From positions 1-37,396 of the forward strand of contig CAYTLW010000071.1 in assembly GCA_964438735.1 (NCBI GenBank): DNA of 37,396 nucleotides, in the 5' to 3' direction. Under the pieces are notes generated by a model. The model saw only the letters and a program-made list of their open reading frames with translations. It searched no databases and was not told where the DNA came from. Origin of the DNA: CAYTLW01 sp964438735 (GTDB lineage Bacteria > Myxococcota_A > UBA9042). Within the stretch, counting starts at the first letter, position 1, and each line of letters opens with the position of its first letter. The position numbers and the translations under genes are program-made. Positions 1 through 8,442 of this stretch are shown in pieces.

Positions 1-65
1 GAGATCACGGGTCAAGCCCCAACTGGATCGAGGTCAATGCGATCCTGTTTAGTTCGCCGGGAGCG

Positions 66-1310
66 TCATTTGTAGATCAGCGCCTTGGCCCGACTGCGGC
101 CGAATCGCCGCAGCCCACGCTGCCAGGACGCCTCGATGCGCGCCGCTGACCACCCCCGACGAAGCTGTCGCAGCACCTTCCACGTGCCCCAGACCCGGCC
201 AAATCGGCGCTTGAATCGGACCCGGAGTTTGCGCGGGTAGAGCCGTTGCAGAGTCACCAGCATGGTCAGCGCGGTGCGCAGCGGCCGGAAGGTATGCGGG
301 TCGGTCACGGTCAGGTGCACCCCCTGCAGGTCCAGGTCGCGAAACGGGCCGCCGGGCGTTCGGTAGCGAACGGGACGGAAGCGCACGCCGGGCAAAGCGA
401 CTTCTTGCAATGCCACGGCGAAGCGATCGGCATCGATGAAGTCGCCGCCAATCAACTCAAAGAACTGCCCTGCGCTGACGCCTTCGTCGATGTTCAGACC
501 GGCGCCGCCCAACATGCCCGTGGCGACGTAGAGGTGGGCGTGGCGCACCTCGGTGATGGCCGTCGATGTGGGCACCCAAGGCAGTCCCGTGTCCTCCCAC
601 GTCATGGCCCGTCGCCAACCGCGCATGGGTACCACGGTCAACTTCACGCCCATGCGCAGCTGCCGGTTGTACCAGCGGGCCAGTTCTCCCACGGTCATGC
701 CGTGCGTCACGGGCAACGGCGCCCAGCCCACCACGCTCTTGTGGCGTCGCTCGCGAATCGGCCCCTCAAAGAGCAGTCCGCCGTTGGGGTTGGGGCGATC
801 GAGCACGATGAAGGGCAGTTGGGCGCGGGCAGCGGCCTGCATCGCCTTGCCCATGGTGGTGATGTAGGTATAGGTGCGCGAGCCGATGTCCTGCACGTCA
901 AAGAGCAGCAGGTCGACACGGGCCATGGTGCTCGCAGTGGGTGCGCTACTGCAGCTGATGCCCTGCAGCGGGATACCGGTCACCGGGTCGACGGCGAGCT
1001 TGTCGGAGTGGTTGTTGGGGTGCTCCAGGCGGATGCCGTGCTCTGGACCATAGAGCTGCGTGACCTTGACCCGCGGGTCGGCGATGAGGCGATCCAGGGT
1101 CTGCTTGCCGCGGCGGTCAACCGCGGATGTGTTGGTAATCAGGCCGACGCGTTTGCCCTGGATCAGGTGGATGTGGGTCGACAGGAGGGTGTCGATGCCG
1201 AGGTGGATCTTCGGCTCGGCGTGGGCCGTGGTGGCCCCCCCGATGGCCCATGCCAAGGCCAGCGCCGGGACAACGATCCATGCCATTGGCCGGCGGCTGG
1301 GTTCTGGCAT
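66..1310 (-). CDS. namZ: Exported NamZ-family (DUF1343) exo-beta-N-acetylmuramidase
   Basis: Predicted secreted glycosidase. Known NamZ (GH171) enzymes release N-acetylmuramic acid from the non-reducing end of peptidoglycan fragments. Family blocks appear in order: VGLITNTS (residues 55-62), YGPEHG (87-92), FDVQDIGSRTYTY (137-149) and LDRPNPNGG (170-178). The N-terminus is a signal peptide with a hydrophobic run and likely cleavage after AHA near residue 31. I chose ATG 1310 because AGGA lies 10 bases upstream. The frame stays open to 1544, but an earlier start would run into the neighbouring protease gene. The 414-residue length is normal for the family. The stretch after TGIPL, where relatives usually have an SLYG-like motif, is degenerate (ISCSSAPT). 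It lies 119 bp downstream of the protease gene on the same strand and may be co-transcribed. The family assignment is firm; the activity is inferred. Confidence 0.87.
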   Translation of the reverse strand: MPEPSRRPMAWIVVPALALAWAIGGATTAHAEPKIHLGIDTLLSTHIHLIQGKRVGLITNTSAVDRRGKQTLDRLIADPRVKVTQLYGPEHGIRLEHPNNHSDKLAVDPVTGIPLQGISCSSAPTASTMARVDLLLFDVQDIGSRTYTYITTMGKAMQAAARAQLPFIVLDRPNPNGGLLFEGPIRERRHKSVVGWAPLPVTHGMTVGELARWYNRQLRMGVKLTVVPMRGWRRAMTWEDTGLPWVPTSTAITEVRHAHLYVATGMLGGAGLNIDEGVSAGQFFELIGGDFIDADRFAVALQEVALPGVRFRPVRYRTPGGPFRDLDLQGVHLTVTDPHTFRPLRTALTMLVTLQRLYPRKLRVRFKRRFGRVWGTWKVLRQLRRGWSAARIEASWQRGLRRFGRSRAKALIYK

Positions 1311-1429
1311 GGGGCAACAATCCTGGCGCTGGTTGGCGGGCTCCATGTTGTTCAACATCGGCGGGCAGCGTTGGATTCCCGTCCGCCCGCGGAGAACGCG
1401 CGCACCTGTCGAATCGCGACCGAATCGCT

Positions 1430-4400
1430 CTACCGCCAACACCACAGGTAGTCGGCGGCTTTCAACAACGGATAGTCGAAGCGCAGCTGCGGATTCGGAT
1501 CCGCCGCATGAAGCTTCTCGGCGCGCCGGGCTGCTTCTACGCACGGCGAGAGGCGATCTACCCGGGCTTCGTTTGGACTGGCCGCGGGCGGCTTGTCCAC
1601 CCCCCGCGTGCGACTGAAGTCCTCCTCTCGCCAGGCCAGGCCCATGGGCGCACCGGGCAGCTTCGGCACGGTGATATCGGGCAGGATGCCCACGCCCTGG
1701 AGCGGCCCGAGCGGGGTGTGAAAGCGCCCGATCGTGAGCTTGATGTAGTAGTCCTTGCGATTGGACGGATTGTACAGGGCCTGGGTCGAGCCCTTGCCAA
1801 ATGTTCGCTGACCGACGATCAGCCCGCGGCCATTGCCCTGTATGGCGCCGGCGACGATTTCGGCGCCCGATGCGGTGCCGGCGTTGACCAACACCGCCAG
1901 CGGAATGGACTCGCCGATGCCGCCGGGTTTGCTCATGGTCTCCCGCGGCGTGCCGGTGCGACTGGACAGGCGGACCAGCAGACCCTTGCGGACAAATAGA
2001 TCCGCGACTTTCTGAGCCTCGTTCAACAGCCCGCCAGAATTGTTGCGCAGGTCGACCACAAGGCCGGCCATGCCGCCACGCTGCCCCTTCAGCCCGGCAA
2101 ATGCGCTGGCGACCCTGGCCGCAGTGCCGCGCACGAAGCCAGTGATCTTCAAGTAGCCGATGCGCGGATGGTGCGGCTTCAACATGCGGGCGCTCACGTT
2201 CTGAATCACGATCTTGGCGCGACGCACCGGGACTCGCAGTGGATCGCGCACTCCGAGGCGGATCACACTCAACACCACCTTGCTGCCAGCCGGTCCGCGG
2301 ATGAGGCCGACGACCTGGGCCAATGTCAGCCCGGCCAGCGGCTTGCCGTCTACCGTCTCGATGATGTCGCCTGCGCGCAAGCCGGCTTTCGCGGCCGGCC
2401 GGCCGACCATGGGAGTCTCGATTCGGGTCTTGCCCTGGCGCTGCGTCAGTACTGCGCCGATGCCGGCAAAGCTGGTGTTGCGAAGGCCGCCGGAGAGGTC
2501 CTTCCAGGCCTGCGCGCTCATCAGGGCGCTGTGGGAATCGAAGCTCGCCAGATAGCCTTGCGCTGCCTCGATCAACACGCGGCTGGCGTCGCCACCGCCG
2601 CCCTCACTGGCGTGTTTGAGGACCCGCGCAAAGTCGCTCTCGTTGAACGCGGTGCCCCGCCAGGCGCGGTCCAGGGCGGCCCGAAACAGTCGCCGCATGG
2701 CGCGCAATTTGAGGATGCGCTCGTCGGACAGGCGACGCTTGCCGGGTTCGGGCGCGACCACGACCACAAAGGGGTCAGCGGCGCGCAGCTTGTATACCTG
2801 GGAGGTCAGGAGATGCTCCGCGATCGGCTGTCCCATGACCTTGCGGTAAAACTGCTCGGGTACCAGCAGGCGCGGCGGGTCCAGGCGCGACAGGGCCCGA
2901 CTGGCGCCCTCGGCGAGCCCACGCTTGTCGTCGATATTGCGATCCAGGTGGCTCGTTCGCGCTCTCGTCCGCATCTCGATGAACTGTGCCATGGCGAAAG
3001 GCATGCCGGCCCAGTAGTCCTTTGCTTTGCTGACCGCCTTCTTGGGGCGAGGTGCCAGCTTCGGCGCGCCTACGCCAATGGCTCCGACGACAGGGAATAC
3101 AAGGTCCACACGGGCGATTCGATCCGAGTGCAGGTCCAGTCCGGAAGCCGCGACGCGTTTGCCAAGCCGGGCCTGGACCACCTCGGCGCAGACAGGCGCC
3201 TGCAGTTGCCGTCCTGTGGTCCCCAGACGGCGACCGTCGACCCACACCTCAGCGACTGCCGCCTTGCCTTTGGCGTCGCGTGCCGTGACCACCAGCTTGG
3301 CCCGCCGCGGCGCCATCTTCAGGGTCAGGGAGCGCTGCTCCGATTGCTGCAGTTGCAGCGACTCGCGACGGGGGAAATGACAGGGATCGTCGATGACGAC
3401 CTGGTGCTTGCCCGGCTGGACCTCCAGCGGGCCGATGGGCGTGCGGCCAGCCGCCTTGCCGTCCAGGCGCACCGCCAGACCGGCCGGTTGTGAATCCAGG
3501 TACAGGGTCGCGAAGCTGCGCTTGAGCTGCCACTTCAGGCGCAGTCCATTCTTGACCTGCACGGGTTCGCTGCGCGTGGCGCGACGAGCGCCGGCGGACA
3601 TACTGATGACATGCCGACCTCGACTGATAGAGCGGGAGCACGGGGTGGCCGGGCATAACGGCTTGCCATCGAGGGTGACCGCCGCGCCGGCGGGCGTCGA
3701 CGACATGTGCACCACGACCTCATCCAGCTGGCCGGGCTGCCAGTCTCCATCCCCGCCACCGATATGTCGCTCGACCTGTCGGGCCTTGGTCACCGCCGCA
3801 CCGCCCGGCATCTGCGGTGGGCGTCGCAGTCGGGACATCAGTGCGTAGACGGCCTCGCGCACAGAGCGTGCCCGGTGCTTGGGGCTGTACGACACGAAGG
3901 TCGACGCCAACAGGCAGCCTGTCTCCACCGAAAGCAACGCAATGGAGAGCTTGGCCTGCTTGCCCTGGCCCAGGACGCGCGCCCGCACCAGAGAGTTGGC
4001 CGACATCTCGCCGCCAAGTTGGCAACGCTGCGATGCGTTGCGCCCCATGCCGTGCGATTCTTTGCGCAACTTGCGGAGGCGTTCCAATTCCTTGCCGCCG
4101 GCCAGTACGTCCATGCGGCCGGTCATGGACAACTCGGTGGCTACAGCGACTCGAATCTGTTCGTCGAGCTTGCCGTCGGCCGACAACGCCTCGATGGCGA
4201 CCCGTGGATTGCGGCGCAAGTGGCGGCGGAGCTCCCGCTCGACCTGGCCGACGTCTCCGCCTCGCACCAAGGCTTCTCCCTGCCAGGTCCACAACCACGC
4301 CGAAGGCAACTTGCGGCCGACACCCAGGGCGCGGCCAATTCGGCCATCGGCATCGCACACCATCTTGTCGGGGTTCCAGCCGACCGATACGCAGGCACCT

Positions 4401-4693
4401 CCGGGATCCATCGTATTGACCACGATGAGCCGGAATCCCTGGTCGCGGTACTTCTCGTGCAGCGCTCGCCACCGAGGGATGGCCTCCATGCATGGGCCAC
4501 ACCACGTCGCGTAGAATTCCACCGCCACCGCGCGTACGCCGTCGCGCATCAGCCATGCCCGGATGTCGAGTCCCTTGGCCGACGCATGTGCCGGCGTGGC
4601 TTGCAACAGGGCCAGCGGCGGCAAGAGCAGCGACGACAGCCCGACCGTTGTCACCAACAGCCGCGCCAGAACTCGATTCAGGCCTCTTGTCAC
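1430..4693 (-). CDS. Exported thioredoxin-PEGA-PDZ-S41 (C-terminal processing) protease fusion
   Basis: This 1087-residue exported protein has an unusual domain order. A signal peptide ends near AHA (residue 36). A thioredoxin-like domain follows with active site WCGPC (64-68). Two PEGA-type beta domains lie at about 330-395 and 397-465. A PDZ domain (from about 744, GIGAVL, with GLRAGDIIETVDG) precedes an S41 tail-specific protease domain. The catalytic pair is visible as Ser942 in TASGAE and Lys967 in GKGSTQ, 25 residues apart as in Prc/CtpA enzymes. The start is GTG 4693, with GGAGGGG six to ten bases upstream. It lies 73 bp after the TauE/SafE gene. S41 proteases cleave periplasmic substrates near their C-termini. 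The thioredoxin domain suggests coupling to disulfide chemistry, which is inference. Confidence 0.9.
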   Translation of the reverse strand: MTRGLNRVLARLLVTTVGLSSLLLPPLALLQATPAHASAKGLDIRAWLMRDGVRAVAVEFYATWCGPCMEAIPRWRALHEKYRDQGFRLIVVNTMDPGGACVSVGWNPDKMVCDADGRIGRALGVGRKLPSAWLWTWQGEALVRGGDVGQVERELRRHLRRNPRVAIEALSADGKLDEQIRVAVATELSMTGRMDVLAGGKELERLRKLRKESHGMGRNASQRCQLGGEMSANSLVRARVLGQGKQAKLSIALLSVETGCLLASTFVSYSPKHRARSVREAVYALMSRLRRPPQMPGGAAVTKARQVERHIGGGDGDWQPGQLDEVVVHMSSTPAGAAVTLDGKPLCPATPCSRSISRGRHVISMSAGARRATRSEPVQVKNGLRLKWQLKRSFATLYLDSQPAGLAVRLDGKAAGRTPIGPLEVQPGKHQVVIDDPCHFPRRESLQLQQSEQRSLTLKMAPRRAKLVVTARDAKGKAAVAEVWVDGRRLGTTGRQLQAPVCAEVVQARLGKRVAASGLDLHSDRIARVDLVFPVVGAIGVGAPKLAPRPKKAVSKAKDYWAGMPFAMAQFIEMRTRARTSHLDRNIDDKRGLAEGASRALSRLDPPRLLVPEQFYRKVMGQPIAEHLLTSQVYKLRAADPFVVVVAPEPGKRRLSDERILKLRAMRRLFRAALDRAWRGTAFNESDFARVLKHASEGGGGDASRVLIEAAQGYLASFDSHSALMSAQAWKDLSGGLRNTSFAGIGAVLTQRQGKTRIETPMVGRPAAKAGLRAGDIIETVDGKPLAGLTLAQVVGLIRGPAGSKVVLSVIRLGVRDPLRVPVRRAKIVIQNVSARMLKPHHPRIGYLKITGFVRGTAARVASAFAGLKGQRGGMAGLVVDLRNNSGGLLNEAQKVADLFVRKGLLVRLSSRTGTPRETMSKPGGIGESIPLAVLVNAGTASGAEIVAGAIQGNGRGLIVGQRTFGKGSTQALYNPSNRKDYYIKLTIGRFHTPLGPLQGVGILPDITVPKLPGAPMGLAWREEDFSRTRGVDKPPAASPNEARVDRLSPCVEAARRAEKLHAADPNPQLRFDYPLLKAADYLWCWR

Positions 4694-4766
4694 GGTCCCC
4701 TCCGGAGAGAGAATCGTGACAGTCAGCGGTCGGTATGGCCAGGGTCAGGCGGCGGGCAGCCACGTC

Positions 4767-5555
4767 TCAACTCAGCAATCCACCAACGGCCTCCCAACCG
4801 GCGCGGAGCGCCGCCGCCGCAATCAACACGCCCAGCAGAACCCGCAGGGCCCGGACCCGCAATCGATGGCTGGCCAGGCTGCCCAACTTCGCCGCCGGGA
4901 GGACAGTCAGCGCGATGGGGATGGTCAGCAGCCACTCGATCTGCCCCGTCGCGGCCTTGGCGACCACGCCAGCGACAGACGCCGCGGCCACGATGAGCAG
5001 GTTGGTGCCGATGGCGATGCGGGTCGGCACGCCCACGAATCGGGTCATCATCGGGATCAGCAGGAAGGAGCCCCCCTGCCCGACCATGCCGCCCAGCAGG
5101 CCGACCGTGGTGGCCACGGCGCCGGCTTTCGGCCGACTGAAGACCAGCTGATCGACATCGGGCGCCTCCGGATCGTCGCCTTCGCGGGACAGGATCAGCG
5201 CTGCAGCCACGCCTGCAAGTGCGGCGAATACGATCAATAGCAGCTGCTCGGAGACCCACGCCGACGCAGCCCCGCCGACCGCCGCGGTGACCAGGATCAC
5301 TCCGCCCATGAACCAGCCCAGCGGCGCCGACACATAATGATACTGGCGGTGAGCCAGCGCGCCGGCGATGCATCCCAGCAGGCTCTGCACGATGGTCAGA
5401 CCGGCCACCGTGTGCATGGACAGCGGCTCCATGCCCAACATGGGTGGCACGAAAAGCAGCAGTGGCGCCATCACGATGCCGCCGCCGATACCCAGCAAGC
5501 CGGACAGGAAACCGGTCGTCATGCCGAGGCATCCGACCAGCAGGTACAAGGTCAC
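4767..5555 (-). CDS. TauE/SafE (TSUP) family membrane permease
   Basis: This 262-residue integral membrane protein has about seven to eight hydrophobic segments. It shows the two internally repeated Gly-rich signatures of the TauE/SafE family, GLLGIGGGIVMAPLL near the N-terminus and GLLGGMVGQGGSFLLIP in the second half. Family members move sulfite, sulfonates or other small, often sulfur-containing, anions. It begins with GTG only 4 bases after the selD stop and has no clear ribosome binding site, so translation is probably coupled to selD. That position makes a selenium or sulfur oxyanion substrate plausible, but the sequence does not show the substrate. A generic sulfite or sulfonate exporter is the alternative. 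Confidence 0.88.
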   Translation of the reverse strand: MTLYLLVGCLGMTTGFLSGLLGIGGGIVMAPLLLFVPPMLGMEPLSMHTVAGLTIVQSLLGCIAGALAHRQYHYVSAPLGWFMGGVILVTAAVGGAASAWVSEQLLLIVFAALAGVAAALILSREGDDPEAPDVDQLVFSRPKAGAVATTVGLLGGMVGQGGSFLLIPMMTRFVGVPTRIAIGTNLLIVAAASVAGVVAKAATGQIEWLLTIPIALTVLPAAKLGSLASHRLRVRALRVLLGVLIAAAALRAGWEAVGGLLS

Positions 5556-5559
5556 CGCG

Positions 5560-6609
5560 TCACCGCACCGTCACGCGGGGTTCGCCGGCCACAACCTCGC
5601 CGATGACGGACGCGTGGGCCACCCCGCTGTCGCGCAAGGCGCTGGCGAACGCTGGCCCATCGGCCGCGGGCAGGCTGAACAGCAGGCCGCCGGAGGTCTG
5701 CGGATCGAACAGCAGCTCTTCTGGATGGCGGGCCCGGGCAACTGGCAGGTCGATACGGCCCTCGCACATCTGCCGATTGCCGAAGTTGGAGCCCGTGGTG
5801 ACGCCGACGTCGTACATCTTCGCGGCGTGTGGATAGATGGGCAGGGCCATCCGATCGAGGATTACCTGTGCGTTGGATCCCAACGCCACCTCCAGCGCGT
5901 GGCCGGCGATGCCGAAGCCCGTGATGTCGGTACAGGCGTGTATGTCGTAGGCGCGAGCCACGGCCATGGCCGGGCCGTTCAGCGCTGCGATGGTGGGCAG
6001 CACTTCGTCGGTGAGCTCGGCCATGTCCAGCTTGCCGGCGCGCGCGGCGTTGAAGAGCACGCCTGTGCCCAACGGCTTGGTCAGCACAAGGACGTCGCCA
6101 GGTCGGCTGCCGGCGTTGGTCAGCACCCGGTCGGGATGCACCGTGCCGTTGACCGACAGGCCGTACTTGGGCTCGTCGTCGTCGACCGTGTGGCCGCCCA
6201 CGAGGCTGGCTCCCGCCTCCTGCACCTTGGACTGACCGCCGCGCAGGATGTCGTGCAGCACGCCCATATCCAGGTGGCGGGCCGGGAACATGACCAGGTT
6301 CAGCGCCGTATTCGGCCGCCCGCCCATGGACCAGACGTCCGACAACGCGTTTGCCGCGGCGATCTGGCCGAACCACCACGGGTCGTCTACCGGTGGCGTG
6401 ATGAAGTCACAGGTGCTGATGACGGCGATGTCGTCGCTCAGCTTGTAGACGGCCGCGTCGTCCGCGGTCTCGTAGCCGACCAGCAAGTTGGCGTCGGTGG
6501 GTTTGGGCAGTCCAGCCAGGGCCTCCGACAACACGGTCGGAGAGATCTTGGCGCCTCACCCACAGGTCCGTGCCAGGGAGGTCAACGTCTTCTTCTTGAA
6601 CAGGGCCAT
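5560..6609 (-). CDS. selD: Selenide, water dikinase (selenophosphate synthetase) containing selenocysteine
   Basis: Makes selenophosphate from selenide and ATP, the selenium donor for selenocysteine and selenouridine synthesis. The frame starts at ATG 6609 and reads RTCG-UGA-GAKISP, with the UGA (6558-6556, codon 18) exactly where SelD has its catalytic Cys or Sec, three residues before the essential Lys. After it follow NLLVG, DDAAVY, STCDFITPPVDDP and GGLLFSL, all SelD hallmarks. Read this way the protein has 349 residues, normal for SelD. Starting at the first codon after the UGA that could serve as a start (6534) would delete the active site. A perfect 7-bp hairpin follows the UGA. The gene heads the minus-strand unit with the TauE/SafE permease. 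It needs selA, selB and selC elsewhere in the genome; none is in this window. Confidence 0.93.
6523..6542 (-). promoter_or_regulatory. Bacterial SECIS hairpin of selD
   Basis: In the mRNA sense the sequence downstream of the UGA folds as CTCCGAC / CGTGTT / GTCGGAG, a perfect 7-bp stem with a 6-base loop. The loop begins 21 bases after the UGA and has G as its second base. This fits the known bacterial SECIS pattern: a stem-loop just 3' of the UGA with G among the first two loop bases. It should recruit SelB with Sec-tRNA. The hairpin lies inside the coding region. Confidence 0.8.
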
Positions 6610-6681
6610 TGCAGTCTCCTCTGGGCGGCCTCGAGGGTCGCATCGGGGCGATTCGCGCCGCCTCGACACGTTGACGCCGGC

Positions 6682-6708
6682 CAATACATGTGTCAAACGA
6701 ATGTATTG
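6682..6708. promoter_or_regulatory. Perfect inverted repeat in the selD-lysR divergent promoter (candidate LysR operator)
   Basis: CAATACAT and ATGTATTG form a perfect 8-bp inverted repeat with an 11-bp spacer. It is AT-rich in a very GC-rich region and contains the T-N11-A type spacing of LysR binding sites. It ends 30 bp before the lysR start and lies 73 bp before the selD start. On the minus strand a TTGACA hexamer (6696-6691) sits in the spacer and could be the selD -35 box. A second short palindrome, GCATG-ATATC-CATGC, follows at 6708-6722. Binding by the adjacent regulator is inferred. Confidence 0.6.
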
Positions 6709-6738
6709 CATGATATCCATGCGCAATGAGCATGAATC

Positions 6739-7644
6739 TTGGATACCGAACACCTCCACACCTTCCTGACCGTCGAACGCAGGGGTAGCTTCACCGCCGC
6801 GGCGACCGAACTTCATCTCTCCCAGCCAGCCGTCTCCCGGCGCATGCAGCAGCTCGAGGAGGAGCTCGGTGAGCGGCTCTTCGAGCGCCTTGGACGCAAC
6901 ATTCACCTGACCCCGGCCGGCCGCACGCTGGTGGGCCAGGCACGGCTGCTGCTCGGCGATCGGAATCGGCTGCTGGAGGCGGTGCGCGCCCACGCCGACC
7001 CCGACCGCGGGGTGGTGCGCCTGGGGGCCAGCACGACCCCCGGGCTGTACCTTCTGCCGCCAGTGCTGGATGCCCTGCAACGAGACCTGCCCGGGCTGCA
7101 CTGCCTGTACAGCATCGACAACAGCGAGGTCATCAAGCGTCGCGTGCTGGCCAATGAACTGGACCTGGGTGTGATCGGCGGACCGGTGACGGAGGGCCCA
7201 CTGGTCGCCGAATCCATCGTGGATGACGCCATCGTCTGCTTCGCCCGACCCGATCATCCGCTGGCGTCGTGTTCGGAGGTCAAAGCCGCCGACCTGCTGG
7301 CGGCGACCTGGATCTTGCGTGAGCCCGGCTCGGCCACGCGAGCGCTCTTCGAGGGCTGGTTACGCCACGTGGGTGGGCGGTTGAAGCACAAGGTGGAGAT
7401 ACGGGATCCGGAGGCCGCCAAGCTGCTGGTCGATGCCGGCCTCGGCCTGGCGTGGGGTTCGCTGTTGGGATTGGGCAGGGACCTGGAGCGAGGACGATTT
7501 GTCGCGCTGTCGATTCCGGATTTCACACCGACGCGCACGCTGAGCGTTGTGCACCACGCCGACAAGTTCATCTCGCCGGTCATCGGGCAGGTTTTGGAGC
7601 GAATTGCTGCGGTGGGTTCTTCGGGCTGCGAACTACCCGGGTAG
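6739..7644 (+). CDS. LysR-family transcriptional regulator
   Basis: This 301-residue regulator has the typical N-terminal winged helix-turn-helix (residues 1-60: LHTFLTVERRGSFTAAA, then LSQPAVSRRMQQLEEELG and LFERLGR). A periplasmic-binding-like effector domain follows, starting around VRLGASTTPGLYLLPP. The start is TTG 6739; a stop codon in the same frame at 6733-6735 excludes anything further upstream, and this start gives the standard LysR N-terminus. No strong ribosome binding site is visible. It is transcribed divergently from selD, with a candidate operator between them. The usual LysR logic would be autoregulation plus control of selD and the permease. Its ligand is unknown; a sulfur or selenium metabolite is only a guess from context. 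Its last 12 bases overlap the convergent hemolysin III gene. Confidence 0.92.
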   Translation: MDTEHLHTFLTVERRGSFTAAATELHLSQPAVSRRMQQLEEELGERLFERLGRNIHLTPAGRTLVGQARLLLGDRNRLLEAVRAHADPDRGVVRLGASTTPGLYLLPPVLDALQRDLPGLHCLYSIDNSEVIKRRVLANELDLGVIGGPVTEGPLVAESIVDDAIVCFARPDHPLASCSEVKAADLLAATWILREPGSATRALFEGWLRHVGGRLKHKVEIRDPEAAKLLVDAGLGLAWGSLLGLGRDLERGRFVALSIPDFTPTRTLSVVHHADKFISPVIGQVLERIAAVGSSGCELPG

Positions 7645-8319
7645 CGGCAGGACGTGCCCCATCATCATCCACCAGTGGCAGGCGCTGCCAGCCATGACGA
7701 AGAGGTGCCAGACCTCGTGGAAGCCGAAGACGTCCGGGATCGGATCGGGCCATTTGCAGGCATAGATGATCGCCCCGACGCTGTAGAAGAGGCCGCCGAC
7801 GCCGAGCCAGACCATGCCGCCGGTGGTCATGGCGGCCAGCAGCGGGTTGATGGCGAAGACGCAGGCCCAACCCATGCCCAGGAAGATGCCCACCGTGATC
7901 CAGCGTGGGGCGTCGAGCCAGAAGATCTTGACCCCAATCACCGCCACGGCGAGCCCCCAGATGGCCGCCAGCAGGGTCATGCCGACGCCGGCGCGCAGGG
8001 CGACCAGGCAGATGGGCGTATAGCTGCCGGCGATGAGCACAGCGACCATGGAGTGATCCACACGGCGAAGCATCTGCACGCCGGCGGGCGACAGCGGCAG
8101 CAGGTGATAGAGCGTGCTGGATACGTAGAGCGCGATGAGACTCGTGCCATAGATCGAAAAGGACAAGACATGCCAATAGCCCGCCTCGCGCTGGGCCGCC
8201 TGGACCAGAAGCACGAGACCGGCGACGGCGAACATGGCGCCGACCAGGTGCGTCAGACCGCTGACGGGCTGGCGCATGGGCAGACCCATGATGCGAACGG
8301 GCGGCGGGGCTTGGCTCAC
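7633..8319 (-). CDS. Hemolysin III / PAQR-family membrane protein
   Basis: This 228-residue, seven-helix membrane protein belongs to the hemolysin III (TrhA/YqfA) branch of the PAQR superfamily. The conserved metal-site motifs are present: SSTLYHLLP in the first half, DHSMVAVLIAGSYTP in the middle and HEVWHLFVMAGSACHWW at the C-terminus. I chose GTG 8319 because AGGGAG lies 8 bases upstream. The frame is open to 8394, and ATG 8289 is an alternative without a ribosome binding site. Despite the name, most members are not proven hemolysins; some affect membrane lipid homeostasis. It is probably a single-gene unit, transcribed from the gap 8320-8442, which contains the palindrome CACGATCGTG. Confidence 0.88.
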   Translation of the reverse strand: MSQAPPPVRIMGLPMRQPVSGLTHLVGAMFAVAGLVLLVQAAQREAGYWHVLSFSIYGTSLIALYVSSTLYHLLPLSPAGVQMLRRVDHSMVAVLIAGSYTPICLVALRAGVGMTLLAAIWGLAVAVIGVKIFWLDAPRWITVGIFLGMGWACVFAINPLLAAMTTGGMVWLGVGGLFYSVGAIIYACKWPDPIPDVFGFHEVWHLFVMAGSACHWWMMMGHVLPLPG

Positions 8320-8442
8320 GAAAGCGGCTCCCTGGCCGGGTGGCCGAGGCCTCACGCGCCGCCTGGGCGCGTCGGACGAGGCGCAACCTGCCATCGCCGT
8401 GTCACGATCGTGTCACGGTCCGGGTCCAGTAGCGAGCGGCGG

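Noticed and set aside
3..149. Possible C-terminal fragment of a plus-strand gene (SSPNWIEVNAILFSSPGASF)
   Set aside because: It looks somewhat protein-like, but would overlap the end of the muramidase gene by about 80 bp and only 48 codons are visible. Too little support.
5368..6729. 453-codon plus-strand frame opposite selD and the permease
   Set aside because: Both minus-strand genes have clear family motifs across this stretch; the plus-strand frame has none.
8398..8420. Palindrome CACGATCGTG within a repeated GTGTCACG context, as operator of the hemolysin III gene
   Set aside because: Position is suitable, but the element is short and GC-balanced like much of the region. No promoter boxes support it.
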